Source: an uncultured Hyphomicrobiales bacterium (lineage in GTDB: Bacteria; Pseudomonadota; Alphaproteobacteria; Rhizobiales; TMED25). Taken from it: a stretch of DNA of 64,000 nt. This document shows positions 49,458 to 58,442 of the stretch, piece after piece. The stretch lies in contig CAJIYR010000005.1 in the NCBI GenBank assembly GCA_905181735.1, forward strand, positions 60,434-124,433, given 5' to 3'. Position 1 is the stretch's first letter, and each line of letters opens with the position of its first letter. The position numbers were made by a program, and so were the translations under genes. The notes under the pieces are model-generated. The model ran no database searches. It was given only the letters and a program-made list of their open reading frames with translations, and was not told where the DNA came from.

Positions 49458-49506
49458 TTATCTTGTTATTAATAATTATTGGTTTTATATAAGTTTAACA
49501 AGATAA
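49458..49506. repeat. 11-bp inverted repeat between clpP and clpX
   Basis: TTATCTTGTTA (49458-49468) and TAACAAGATAA (49496-49506) are perfect complements separated by 27 bases. No U-run follows, so it is not a clear terminator; it may be an mRNA stem or an operator in front of clpX. Confidence 0.6.
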
Positions 49507-49546
49507 TATAAATTAGTAAGATCAAGTTTTAGACGGAGATTATCAA

Positions 49547-50818
49547 ATGAGTAAAGTTGGCGCTGGTACAGGTGAGACAAACAATACGCTTTACTGTTCT
49601 TTTTGTGGAAAAAGTCAACACGAAGTTAGAAAGTTGATAGCTGGACCCAGTGTCTTTATCTGCGACGAATGTGTTGATCTTTGTACTGATATAATCAAAG
49701 AAGAAAACAAGTCATCATTAGTTAAAAAGACAGAAGGAGTTCCCACTCCTACTGAAATATTTGATGTTCTTAACGACTATGTAATTGGGCAAGATTACGC
49801 AAAGAAGGTTCTTTCGGTTGCTGTTCACAATCATTATAAAAGATTATCGGAAAGCGATAAAAATAGTGATATAGAATTGGCAAAATCAAATATTTTAATA
49901 TTAGGGCCAACAGGAAGCGGAAAGACGTTATTGGCACAAACTTTAGCCAGAATATTAGATGTGCCTTTTACTATGGCAGACGCAACAACTTTAACAGAAG
50001 CGGGTTATGTTGGTGAGGATGTTGAAAATATTATCCTAAAATTACTACAAGCAGCAGATTATAATGTCGAAAAAGCTCAAAAAGGGATAGTTTACATCGA
50101 TGAGGTTGATAAAATAAGCCGAAAATCTGAAAATCCATCTATAACAAGAGATGTTTCAGGTGAGGGAGTTCAGCAGGCATTGTTAAAGATTATGGAAGGT
50201 ACTATTGCAAGTGTTCCTCCGCAAGGCGGAAGAAAACATCCACAACAGGAATTTCTTCAAATTGACACAACAAATATTCTATTTATTTGTGGTGGAGCTT
50301 TTGCTGGCTTAGAAAAGATTATCAGCCAAAGAAGCAGGGATACCTCAATCGGCTTTGGAGCCAAGGTTGATGTAGAAGATCAGAAATCTATGGGTGAATT
50401 ATTAAAGAAAATAGAGCCTGAAGATTTATTAAAGTTTGGCTTAATACCAGAATTTGTCGGAAGATTACCAATTCTTGCTACATTAGAAGATTTAGACGAA
50501 ACTGCTCTAATTAAAATTCTTAAAGAACCAAAAAATGCCCTCATTAAACAATATAGCAAACTTTTTGATATGGAGAACGTTAATCTAACCTTCTCTGAAG
50601 ATGCAATGCAAGCTATAGCAAAAAAAGCAATAGAACGTAAAACAGGCGCAAGAGGACTAAGGTCTATTCTAGAATCTATTCTGTTAGATACAATGTTTGA
50701 TCTTCCTGGCTTAGATGGGGTAGAAGAAGTTGTTGTTTCTAATGAGGTTGTTGAAGGTAAAGCACGTCCTCTTTATATATATTCAGAGAGATCTGATGAC
50801 GTTGGAAGTTCTGCATAG
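49547..50818 (+). CDS. clpX: ATP-dependent Clp protease ATP-binding subunit ClpX
   Basis: AAA+ unfoldase for ClpP. N-terminal zinc domain [30 protein letters not shown], Walker A GPTGSGKT, Walker [11 protein letters not shown], the pore-loop GYVGEDVE, sensor region RGLRSILE. 423 aa. RBS GACGGAG about 9 bases upstream. Confidence 0.97.
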   Translation: MSKVGAGTGETNNTLYCSFCGKSQHEVRKLIAGPSVFICDECVDLCTDIIKEENKSSLVKKTEGVPTPTEIFDVLNDYVIGQDYAKKVLSVAVHNHYKRLSESDKNSDIELAKSNILILGPTGSGKTLLAQTLARILDVPFTMADATTLTEAGYVGEDVENIILKLLQAADYNVEKAQKGIVYIDEVDKISRKSENPSITRDVSGEGVQQALLKIMEGTIASVPPQGGRKHPQQEFLQIDTTNILFICGGAFAGLEKIISQRSRDTSIGFGAKVDVEDQKSMGELLKKIEPEDLLKFGLIPEFVGRLPILATLEDLDETALIKILKEPKNALIKQYSKLFDMENVNLTFSEDAMQAIAKKAIERKTGARGLRSILESILLDTMFDLPGLDGVEEVVVSNEVVEGKARPLYIYSERSDDVGSSA

Positions 50819-50860
50819 TTAGATAATAATAAAAAATACAGTTCATTTCTTATATTAGCC

Positions 50861-50891
50861 CTTGAAACTAAATCAATTACACTCCAATTTA
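50861..50891 (+). promoter_or_regulatory. Sigma-32 (heat-shock) promoter-like element for lon
   Basis: CCCTTGAAA (core CTTGAA at 50861-50866) followed after 17 bases by CCAATTTA (50884-50891). This is close to the RpoH consensus CTTGAA-N(13-17)-CCCCATnTA, about 60 bases upstream of the lon start. It fits the known heat-shock control of lon. Confidence 0.6.
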
Positions 50892-50951
50892 TATATATAC
50901 TTAAATATAATCATTATACTTGATTGTAATAAATTTTATTAGGATAAACAG

Positions 50952-53384
50952 ATGAATACAAATGAAGATAAAGATCTAGAAAATATCGATGATATTTACC
51001 CTCTGCTACCATTAAGAGATATTGTCGTTTATCCAAATATGATTGTTCCGCTTTTTGTAGGTAGGGAAAAGTCTATATTAGCACTTGAAGAGGTCATGAA
51101 AGAGGATAAGTGTCTTATTCTCGTTGCACAAAAAGATTCTGCAAATGAAAATCCAACAAAAGACGATATCTACGAAATAGGAACTATAGCAACCGTATTG
51201 CAACTGTTAAAACTTCCAGACAATACTGTTAAGGTATTGGTAGAAGGGTCAAGTAGAGCTAAGATCAAAAGATATTTAGACACGGATAATTTTTATCAAG
51301 TTGAAGCCGAGTTAATAGACGATGACACCATTGATTCTAAAGAACTGACCGCATTGGCTCGTACAACTCTATCTCAATTTGAATCTTATGTTAAATTAAA
51401 CAGAAAAATACCTTCAGAAACATATAAAACCGTATCTAAAATTGAAGATTATTCTAAGTTAGCTGATACAATAGCATCAAATTTAGAAATAAACTTGTCA
51501 GATAAACAAAAGATATTAGAGACCCATTCTATTAAAGAAAGGTTGGAGCTAGTTTATGCATTTATTGATGGTGAAATAGATGTATTGCAAACTGAAAAAA
51601 GAATAAGAGGGCGCGTTAAGCGTCAAATGGAAAAGACTCAACGTGAGTATTACCTAAACGAGCAAATGAAGGCCATACAAAAAGAATTAGGAAAAGATAC
51701 TGAAGATGCATCCGATGAATTGGATGAATTGGAAACAAAATTACTAAAATTAAAGCTCTCTAAAGAAGCAAGAGAGAAAACTAATTCAGAATTAAAAAAA
51801 TTACGTCAAATGAGTCCAATGTCTGCAGAAGCAGCTGTTGTTAGAAATTATCTGGATTGGATTACTTCAATACCGTGGAGCACTAAAGGAAAATTTAAAA
51901 AAGAAATATCTTATTCAGAAAAAGTGCTTGATGAAGACCATTATGGGCTTGAGAAGGTTAAAGAGAGAATTATTGAATATATAGCCGTCCAAAAAAGGAC
52001 AAATAAATTAAAAGGGCCAATATTATGCCTTGTTGGACCTCCTGGGGTTGGTAAAACATCTCTTGGAAAGTCAATTGCCCAAGCAACCGGCAGAGAGTTT
52101 GTGAGGGTTAGTTTAGGCGGTGTGAGAGATGAAGCTGAAATAAGGGGGCACAGAAGAACTTATATTGGTTCAATGCCAGGTAGAATAATACAATCTATGA
52201 AAAAAGTTAAATCGAATAATCCGCTTTTTTTGCTTGATGAAATAGATAAGATGGGTTCAGACTCAAGGGGTGATCCTTCTTCAGCCCTATTAGAAGTCTT
52301 AGATCCAGAGCAAAATAATTCTTTTAATGATCATTACTTAGAATTAGATTATGACCTTTCTGACGTAATGTTCGTAACCACTGCAAATACACTTAATATT
52401 CCACCAGCATTAATGGATAGAATGGAAATTATTAGGATTGCCGGTTACACCGAGGATGAAAAATTACAGATATCAAAAAAACATCTAATGCCAAAGGTTA
52501 TGAATCAGCATGGTTTAAAGGCATCTGAATTGTCAATAAGCGATGATGCTGTTTTAGAAATTATAAGACGCTATACAAAGGAAGCTGGTGTGAGAAGTCT
52601 TGAAAGAGAATTATCAAAATTAGCCAGAAAAACAATTAAAGAGATACTTTCTAAAAAATTTAGCAAATTAAAAGTTACTACTGAAAATCTAGCTGATTAC
52701 CTTGGTGTCTTTAAGTACAGGTATGGAGAAGCTGAAGGTGCAGATCAAATTGGAATAGTTACGGGTTTAGCTTGGACTGAATATGGTGGTGAATTACTTA
52801 CCATTGAAGGTGCAATGATGGTTGGCAAGGGAAAGATGACCATAACAGGAAATTTAAGAGACGTTATGAAAGAATCAATTTCAGCCGCCGCATCATATGT
52901 AAAATCTAACGCTGTAAAATATGGAATAAAGCCTCCTTTATTTGACAAAAGAGATATTCATGTTCATGTGCCAGAGGGAGCTACCCCAAAAGACGGTCCA
53001 TCTGCTGGTGTTGCAATGGCTACAGCTATTATATCAGTCATGACACAGATTCCTGTAAGAAAAGACATAGCAATGACAGGAGAGATAACTTTACGTGGAC
53101 GCGTGCTTCCGATAGGTGGGTTAAAGGAAAAGTTACTGGCTGCGCTTAGAGGTGGAATTAAAACAGTATTTATTCCTCAAGACAATGTGAAGGATCTTAC
53201 GGATATACCAGATGTCGTCAAATTAGGTTTAGAGATTATTCCTGTTTCAATGGTTGATGAAGTCTTAGCAAAAGCATTAGTTGCAGAACCTAAGGCAATT
53301 GAATGGAATCAAGAAGATATTGAAGCTCATGACGCATCAATGCAAGGGCCTTCTACTAAGCCTTCTCCAACAATTGCACATTAG
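50952..53384 (+). CDS. lon: ATP-dependent Lon protease
   Basis: Degrades misfolded and regulatory proteins. 810 aa: N-terminal LON domain starting YPLLPLRDIVVYPNMIVPLFVGR, AAA+ module with Walker A VGPPGVGKTS and Walker B LFLLDEIDKMG, and protease domain with catalytic Ser in KDGPSAGVAMATA and Lys in PIGGLKEKLLAAL. Preceded by a heat-shock-like promoter; hup follows. Confidence 0.97.
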   Translation: MNTNEDKDLENIDDIYPLLPLRDIVVYPNMIVPLFVGREKSILALEEVMKEDKCLILVAQKDSANENPTKDDIYEIGTIATVLQLLKLPDNTVKVLVEGSSRAKIKRYLDTDNFYQVEAELIDDDTIDSKELTALARTTLSQFESYVKLNRKIPSETYKTVSKIEDYSKLADTIASNLEINLSDKQKILETHSIKERLELVYAFIDGEIDVLQTEKRIRGRVKRQMEKTQREYYLNEQMKAIQKELGKDTEDASDELDELETKLLKLKLSKEAREKTNSELKKLRQMSPMSAEAAVVRNYLDWITSIPWSTKGKFKKEISYSEKVLDEDHYGLEKVKERIIEYIAVQKRTNKLKGPILCLVGPPGVGKTSLGKSIAQATGREFVRVSLGGVRDEAEIRGHRRTYIGSMPGRIIQSMKKVKSNNPLFLLDEIDKMGSDSRGDPSSALLEVLDPEQNNSFNDHYLELDYDLSDVMFVTTANTLNIPPALMDRMEIIRIAGYTEDEKLQISKKHLMPKVMNQHGLKASELSISDDAVLEIIRRYTKEAGVRSLERELSKLARKTIKEILSKKFSKLKVTTENLADYLGVFKYRYGEAEGADQIGIVTGLAWTEYGGELLTIEGAMMVGKGKMTITGNLRDVMKESISAAASYVKSNAVKYGIKPPLFDKRDIHVHVPEGATPKDGPSAGVAMATAIISVMTQIPVRKDIAMTGEITLRGRVLPIGGLKEKLLAALRGGIKTVFIPQDNVKDLTDIPDVVKLGLEIIPVSMVDEVLAKALVAEPKAIEWNQEDIEAHDASMQGPSTKPSPTIAH

Positions 53385-53611
53385 TAAGATAAAAAATTGA
53401 TTCTAAATTTATGGCAATTAGGCTGCTGATTGCATAGGTTTTTTAGTAATTTTAGCTGTTTTACATCTAATTTAACGTTTATTTGATAAAATATGCTGAT
53501 TTTGTTTGTTTTTTTTGATTAGTTCTGTAGGAATCGTTATTATAACTTAATTGAAAAACTCTTTTATTAATTCACACTATTAGGTGTGCATTAAAAACGA
53601 AAGGATAAAAG

Positions 53612-53884
53612 ATGAATAAAAACGATCTAATAGCAAGTGTAGCAACAGCAGCAGGAATATCAAAGACCGATGCTTCTAACGCAGTAGACGGAGTTCTAAG
53701 TTCTATCAGCTCAGCTTTGAGTGGCGGAGATGACGTACGTCTTGTTGGTTTCGGAACATTTTCAGTTGCAAGTCGTGCAGCAACAACTGGAAGAAATCCT
53801 CGTACAGGTGAAGCAATTCAAATTAAAGCTTCAAAGAACCCTAAATTTAAAGCTGGTAAAGCTCTAAAAGAAGCTGTTAATTAA
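53612..53884 (+). CDS. hupB: DNA-binding protein HU
   Basis: Nucleoid histone-like protein of 90 aa with the HU/IHF signature GFGTFSVASRAATTGRNPRTGEAIQIKASKNPKFKAGKALKEAV. The RNPRTG arm tip is intact. RBS AAAGGATAAAAG. Standard position after lon. A strong terminator follows. Confidence 0.96.
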   Translation: MNKNDLIASVATAAGISKTDASNAVDGVLSSISSALSGGDDVRLVGFGTFSVASRAATTGRNPRTGEAIQIKASKNPKFKAGKALKEAVN

Positions 53885-53933
53885 TCTTATTAGATTAAAT
53901 TAATATGTTTTTTTTAGATTTTTTTTAGTTTAT

Positions 53934-53975
53934 TTACGTGCGTTAAATTAAATGTTTAACGCACGTAATTTTTTT
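53934..53975 (+). terminator. Intrinsic terminator of hup
   Basis: TTACGTGCGTTAAA pairs with TTTAACGCACGTAA around a 7-base loop, followed by a run of eight T. Confidence 0.93.
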
Positions 53976-54024
53976 AGTGTATTTTTTTTATTTTGTTGTT
54001 ATAAAACATTACCTTTATTTATGA

Positions 54025-54100
54025 GGGCGGTTAGCTCAGTTGGGAGAGCATCTCGTTTACACCGAGAGGGTCGGCAGTTCGAGCCTGTCACCGCCTACCA
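54025..54100 (+). tRNA. tRNA-Val (UAC)
   Basis: 76 bases with encoded CCA. Acceptor GGGCGGT pairs with ACCGCCT (first pair is G-U); D-arm GCTCAGTTGGGAGAGC; anticodon loop TTTACAC with TAC; T-arm GGCAGTTCGAGCCTGTC. Paired with tRNA-Asp as in many alphaproteobacteria. Confidence 0.96.
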
Positions 54101-54104
54101 TTAT

Positions 54105-54181
<77 letters not shown>

Positions 54182-54284
54182 CTTAAAAAGTGGCATAAAC
54201 ATCGAGTTTCTAACGAAAATAAGGTTTTATTTCAAACAATTAGTTTTAGTGATTTTATGTCTATTTTGGCAAATCTTCCGTTTT

Positions 54285-54551
54285 TTAAGGAAAATTCTTC
54301 TGTTTTTTGCTTTTTTTATTATATTGAGGAAAGTCCCCTATTTTATAATTCATATTCTTTGATATTGCATAAGGTTTTTGTATACAATTGCCTATATATT
54401 TAAAGTTTTTAGATACGATTGATGGTGTGACATGGTCGTACTCTGTTTTAATCTTAGTATAATTTTGCTTGCAATAGGTTGCTACTTCTTTAGCATTGCC
54501 ATACACTAATTCTTCATTTTCTAATTTAACTAACTTTTGTTTTTCTTGCAT
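54285..54551 (-). CDS. Small hypothetical protein
   Basis: An 88-codon ORF, MQEKQKLVKLENEELVYGNAKEVATYCKQNY, unrecognised. Support for coding: a well-placed GAGG 6 bases before the ATG, a mixed soluble composition in the first 60 residues, and the absence of another gene here. Against: the last 25 residues are Lys/Asn-rich and low in information, and no family is recognised. It lies downstream of tRNA-Asp on the other strand, divergent from the sulfatase gene. Confidence 0.45.
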   Translation of the reverse strand: MQEKQKLVKLENEELVYGNAKEVATYCKQNYTKIKTEYDHVTPSIVSKNFKYIGNCIQKPYAISKNMNYKIGDFPQYNKKSKKQKNFP

Positions 54552-54693
54552 ATTAACCTCACATAATCTGACGTTACTTTTATTAAATACTGATTGTACA
54601 TATTATTAATTAATAACCAATAAGAATTTATTTCGTGTCCTTTATTTTAATCATTTGATAAAAATTAGTCATCTATCTGAACACTCTATTATC

Positions 54694-54727
54694 TATAGAC
54701 AGCTAGAATAATTATGGTAACATTCTC
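54694..54727 (+). promoter_or_regulatory. Shared upstream element, copy 1 (sulfatase gene)
   Basis: A 34-base stretch TATAGACAGCTA...TGGTAAcATTCTC that recurs upstream of yaaA at 56336-56369 with 29 identical positions. It can be read as a promoter: -35 TAGACA, 16-base spacer, -10 TAACAT. It ends 64 bases before the sulfatase ATG. Confidence 0.6.
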
Positions 54728-54791
54728 CCTATGAGAAAACTATTAGCTATTATAATACTAAACAGTTTCTAGATTTTGAAAGGATAGAGAA

Positions 54792-56228
54792 ATGGAGCCA
54801 AAAAATCTAATATTTATCATGGCTGATGAACACAATAGTAATTTTTTGGGTGTTGCTGGAAATAAGTATATAAAAACTCCTAATTTAGATAGTTTGGCGA
54901 GAGATGGGGTATTATTTAATAATGCTTACACACCTTCTCCACTATGTGTTCCTGCAAGAGCTGCTATGGCAACTGGGAAACACGTACACAATATATCTTA
55001 TTGGGATGGAGCGCATGCATATGATGGAAAAATAAAAGGTTGGGCTCATGAATTGAGAGATAAAAACTATAATGTGACTTCAATTGGTAAATTACATTAT
55101 AAGAATTGGGATATTGACACGGGATTTACAGAGACAATTGAACCAATGCATTTAAAAGATGGTTTAGGTGATTTATTTGGACTGTTAAGAGAAGAAATGC
55201 CGCCAAAGTTAGCTTGTAAAAGGCTTTCAGAAGAGTTAGGAAGAGGAGATTGTGAGTATTTAGAATATGACAGAACAATTACAAAAAAAGCCTGTAGTTG
55301 GTTAGATAATATTGTAAAAAATCCAACAGAGAAACCTTGGGTTTTATTTATCTCATATGTTTCTCCTCACTATCCATTGATTGCTCCACCAGAATTTTAT
55401 GATCTATATGATGATATTGATCTACCCATGCCAGAATATGTTGATAAGAATAGTGATAAATTACATTCTTGGATTAAGGGCATCAGAAAAGGGTGGCCTT
55501 ATGATGATTATATGGATGACGATAAAAGAAAGGTTGCGATACAAGCCTATTACGGTATGTGTAGTTTTATGGACTCAAATGTTGGTAAGGTTTTAGGTAA
55601 ATTAAAAAACTTAGGATTGTACGAAGATACAATGAAAATTTATGCAAGTGACCATGGAGAGTGTCTTGGTAATAGAGGGTTGTGGGGTAAAATGACTATG
55701 TATCAAGATGCATCATCGATACCGATGATTATTGCAGGCCCAGAGATTAATGGTAATGAGATATGCGAAACTCCAACAACATTATTAGATATATATCCGA
55801 CTATTTTTGATTGTCTTGATATTAATTTAAATAATGAAAAATCTAATTTACCAGGTAAGTCTTTAATAGAGATATCTCAAAATGATTATGATAATAAAAG
55901 ATGGGTTCTTAGTGAATATCATGGAGCTGGATCTGTTGGTGGAGCTTATATGTTAAGAGAAGGTGATTATAAATATATATATTATGTAGAACATAGATGT
56001 GAATTATATAATATTAAAAATGATCCTGATGAGCATAATAATATTGCCTTAAATGAAGAAAATAAAGCTTTGGTAGAAGAGTATGATTCAAGATTGAGAT
56101 CAATTCTTAATCCAGAAGAAGTTGACTTGAGGGCTAGGGCGGATCAAAGAGCTATGCTCGATAGTGTTGGTGGATTAGATTTTGTATTAAATAGGGGTAG
56201 CTATGCTGGTACTCCAGTCGGTTCGTGA
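54792..56228 (+). CDS. Type I sulfatase (alkaline phosphatase superfamily)
   Basis: A 478-residue sulfatase. Metal ligands in IMADEHNSN at the N-terminus, formylglycine site C-V-P-A-R in PSPLCVPARAAMATGKH (about 55-60, Cys type needing an FGE or anSME maturase), SIGKLHY, YVSPHYPLIAPPEFYD, and a second metal site in IYASDHGECLGNRGLWGK. No signal peptide, so it acts in the cytoplasm, unlike many periplasmic sulfatases. Choline-sulfatase-like use is possible, but the substrate cannot be told from the sequence. RBS AAAGGATAGAG. No maturase lies nearby. Confidence 0.85.
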   Translation: MEPKNLIFIMADEHNSNFLGVAGNKYIKTPNLDSLARDGVLFNNAYTPSPLCVPARAAMATGKHVHNISYWDGAHAYDGKIKGWAHELRDKNYNVTSIGKLHYKNWDIDTGFTETIEPMHLKDGLGDLFGLLREEMPPKLACKRLSEELGRGDCEYLEYDRTITKKACSWLDNIVKNPTEKPWVLFISYVSPHYPLIAPPEFYDLYDDIDLPMPEYVDKNSDKLHSWIKGIRKGWPYDDYMDDDKRKVAIQAYYGMCSFMDSNVGKVLGKLKNLGLYEDTMKIYASDHGECLGNRGLWGKMTMYQDASSIPMIIAGPEINGNEICETPTTLLDIYPTIFDCLDINLNNEKSNLPGKSLIEISQNDYDNKRWVLSEYHGAGSVGGAYMLREGDYKYIYYVEHRCELYNIKNDPDEHNNIALNEENKALVEEYDSRLRSILNPEEVDLRARADQRAMLDSVGGLDFVLNRGSYAGTPVGS

Positions 56229-56335
56229 TAAATAAGGAAAAGTATAAATACCTATAAAATTAATAATCGACAACTTTAATGCTTAAATTGAATCGCATAC
56301 CGAATAATGGCAGATTTCTAGATTTCACCAGTAAA

Positions 56336-56369
56336 TATAGACAGCTACCATATTTGTGGTAATATTCTC
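56336..56369 (+). promoter_or_regulatory. Shared upstream element, copy 2 (yaaA)
   Basis: TATAGACAGCTACCATATTT through GGTAATATTCTC, the second copy of the element at 54694-54727. The candidate -10 here is TAATAT, nearer consensus. It ends 42 bases before the yaaA ATG. Confidence 0.6.
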
Positions 56370-56411
56370 TTAAAGGAAAAGATATTATTGTTACGTTATT
56401 AAGGAAAAAAA

Positions 56412-57176
56412 ATGCTTGTTGTTGTTTCGCCTGCAAAAAAACTGAACATGAATCCCGTCGAAGGAATCAACGTAACCGAACCAGACTTTTCTACAAATGT
56501 TAAAGAGCTAATTGATATAACTCGTACTTTGAATATTAACGAGATAAAAAATCTTATGGGTATTAGCACAAACTTGGCTCAACTAAATATGGAACGTTTT
56601 AGTTTATTTGGTAAGCAAGAAAAAAAACCTGCTGCATTAGCTTTTGCTGGAGATACGTATAAAGGATTAGATGCTGAATCAATGACTTCGGATGATCTAG
56701 AATGGGCTCAAAAACATTTGCGAATCTTATCGGGTCTTTATGGAATTTTACGTCCTTTGGATTCTATAGAACCTTATCGTTTAGAGATGGGCAGTAAGCT
56801 GAAGGGTTCCCATGGAGCTTCACTTTATGACTATTGGGGTAAAAAAATATCAGAAAAACTGAATGAACAAGCTAAAGAAATTGATTCTCAAGTTCTGGTA
56901 AATTGTGCATCTAATGAATATTTTAGCGCTATTGATTCCGCTAGCTTATCTCTTAAAGTCATCACACCTGTTTTTATGGAACGCAAAGATGGAAAGCAGA
57001 AAATTGTCAGTTTCTATGCTAAGAAGGCTCGTGGCTCAATGGCAAGATTTATGATTCAAAACCGTTTGACTGAGATTGATAAGCTGAAATCTTTTGATAC
57101 CGGTGGTTATACTTACCAGTCTGATCAATCAGACGATGAAAAATTAGTATACGCAAGAGATCATCCAGAGAGTTAA
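56412..57176 (+). CDS. yaaA: Peroxide stress protein YaaA (UPF0246)
   Basis: DNA-binding protein that lowers free iron and protects from peroxide in E. coli. 254 aa with MLVVVSPAKKLNM, ALAFAGDTYKGLDAESM, LRILSGLYGILRPLDSIEPYRLEMG, LVNCASNEYF and SFYAKKARGSMARFMI. RBS AAGGAAAAAAA. Shares an upstream element with the sulfatase gene. Confidence 0.94.
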   Translation: MLVVVSPAKKLNMNPVEGINVTEPDFSTNVKELIDITRTLNINEIKNLMGISTNLAQLNMERFSLFGKQEKKPAALAFAGDTYKGLDAESMTSDDLEWAQKHLRILSGLYGILRPLDSIEPYRLEMGSKLKGSHGASLYDYWGKKISEKLNEQAKEIDSQVLVNCASNEYFSAIDSASLSLKVITPVFMERKDGKQKIVSFYAKKARGSMARFMIQNRLTEIDKLKSFDTGGYTYQSDQSDDEKLVYARDHPES

Positions 57177-57288
57177 AATATGTACTCCAATACCAAGAGC
57201 TTCCATACCCCCCAAGACAAAGATTAATGTGTACCTGCATCATACAATTGGATTTTAGTCCTTCTCTTTAAAATAACTCTCTATCTCT

Positions 57289-57322
57289 TAAAAAAGCTTA
57301 CATTGTTTAAGCAATGTAAGCT
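57289..57322 (-). terminator. Intrinsic terminator of znuA
   Basis: AGCTTACATTG pairs with CAATGTAAGCT around a 6-base loop; on the minus strand a TTTTTT run follows. It lies 17 bases past the znuA stop. On the plus strand there is no T-run, so yaaA has no clear terminator there. Confidence 0.88.
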
Positions 57323-57338
57323 GATCTATAAATGATAA

Positions 57339-58292
57339 TTAGTGTGTTAAACACTTTTTAAAATTATCGGCAAGTTCTCTCATTAATGTAAAATAAAGAC
57401 CTTTATCATTTTGTAAGCTTGCTCCAAGTGGATCAAGAGTTCCAACTTTAATATCAGCTTTCTCTGCAATAGTATTTATTAGACGATCTGAAAATTGAGG
57501 TTCTCTAAAAACACATTCTGCATTAGTTTTTTTAATTTTATCTTTAATCTCTTTTATGCGGTTTGGTGATACAGAGTGAATGTCATCACGCAAACTAATC
57601 GAACCAACTGCATTGAGATTAAAAGCGCGCTCAAAATATTGATAGGCGTCATGGAATACAATAAATGGTTTATCTTGAAGACCGCTGAGTGATATTTTTA
57701 ATTCGGCATCTAGGTTGTTAAGTTTTTCAATATACCTCTTTCCATTTTCTTCATAAATTTCATGATTTTTAGGATTAATAAAGGTTAATTCCTTAACTAC
57801 ATAATTAACAATACTCTTAGCGTTTTCTGGATCAAGCCACACATGTAAATTTACATCGTCATCATGCTCGTCTTTATGTGCGTCATGATCGTCATGTCCG
57901 TCATCACCCTCGTGGAGATGCTTGTCCCATGCGCCACTTTCACGATATTGAAGAAGGTTTAAATTTGCTTTCTCTATGATTGATGATTTTCTTACTTTAG
58001 GAGGCAGTATATCAAAAGCAGAACTCATGAAAGTTTCAAAATTATCATCAAAATAGAAAATTATATTTGCATTCTGCATAGCTTTTAATTGTGATGGCTT
58101 TAATTGGTAATCATGTGGAGATTGGTTAGTAGTAACAAGTAACTCAACCTGATCTGAATTAGTAGCAATCGCATCAACAATTGAATGTAATGGCTTAACG
58201 CTTGTGATAATACTAATTTTTTCTGAAGCAGATATAGAACTCGTAGAGAAAATTAATAAAGTTAGAACGAATATTAAATTTTTTATTTTCAT
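57339..58292 (-). CDS. znuA: Zinc ABC transporter substrate-binding protein ZnuA
   Basis: Periplasmic high-affinity zinc-binding protein. Signal peptide MKIKNLIFVLTLLIFSTSSISA; SPHDYQLKPSQ with the first zinc His, a charged His/Asp-rich loop (HLHEGDDGHDDHDAHKDEHDDD, about 125-147), LHVWLDPENAK, and FHDAYQYFERAF. 317 aa. Divergent from zur with a Zur-like box in between. Confidence 0.95.
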   Translation of the reverse strand: MKIKNLIFVLTLLIFSTSSISASEKISIITSVKPLHSIVDAIATNSDQVELLVTTNQSPHDYQLKPSQLKAMQNANIIFYFDDNFETFMSSAFDILPPKVRKSSIIEKANLNLLQYRESGAWDKHLHEGDDGHDDHDAHKDEHDDDVNLHVWLDPENAKSIVNYVVKELTFINPKNHEIYEENGKRYIEKLNNLDAELKISLSGLQDKPFIVFHDAYQYFERAFNLNAVGSISLRDDIHSVSPNRIKEIKDKIKKTNAECVFREPQFSDRLINTIAEKADIKVGTLDPLGASLQNDKGLYFTLMRELADNFKKCLTH

Positions 58293-58326
58293 AATTATTT
58301 CCTGTAATTTAACGTTTATGCATGTT

Positions 58327-58343
58327 ATGTTATATTATATCAT
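58327..58343 (-). promoter_or_regulatory. Zur-like box upstream of znuA
   Basis: ATGTTATATTATATCAT, a 17-base imperfect palindrome with one mismatch to the copy at 58390. It sits 35-51 bases upstream of the znuA start. Confidence 0.78.
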
Positions 58344-58389
58344 TTATTAAATAGTCAAGTAGTGAAATTATGCTTGCACAATTTTTATT

Positions 58390-58406
58390 ATGTTATAATA
58401 TAACAT
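58390..58406 (+). promoter_or_regulatory. Zur-like box upstream of zur-znuCB
   Basis: ATGTTATAATATAACAT, perfect 8-base arms around one central base. It sits 37-53 bases upstream of the zur start and contains TATAAT, so a repressor here would cover a -10. Confidence 0.8.
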
Positions 58407-58442
58407 TTAAAGTTTTACCAAATTTTTAAAGAAAATAAAGAT

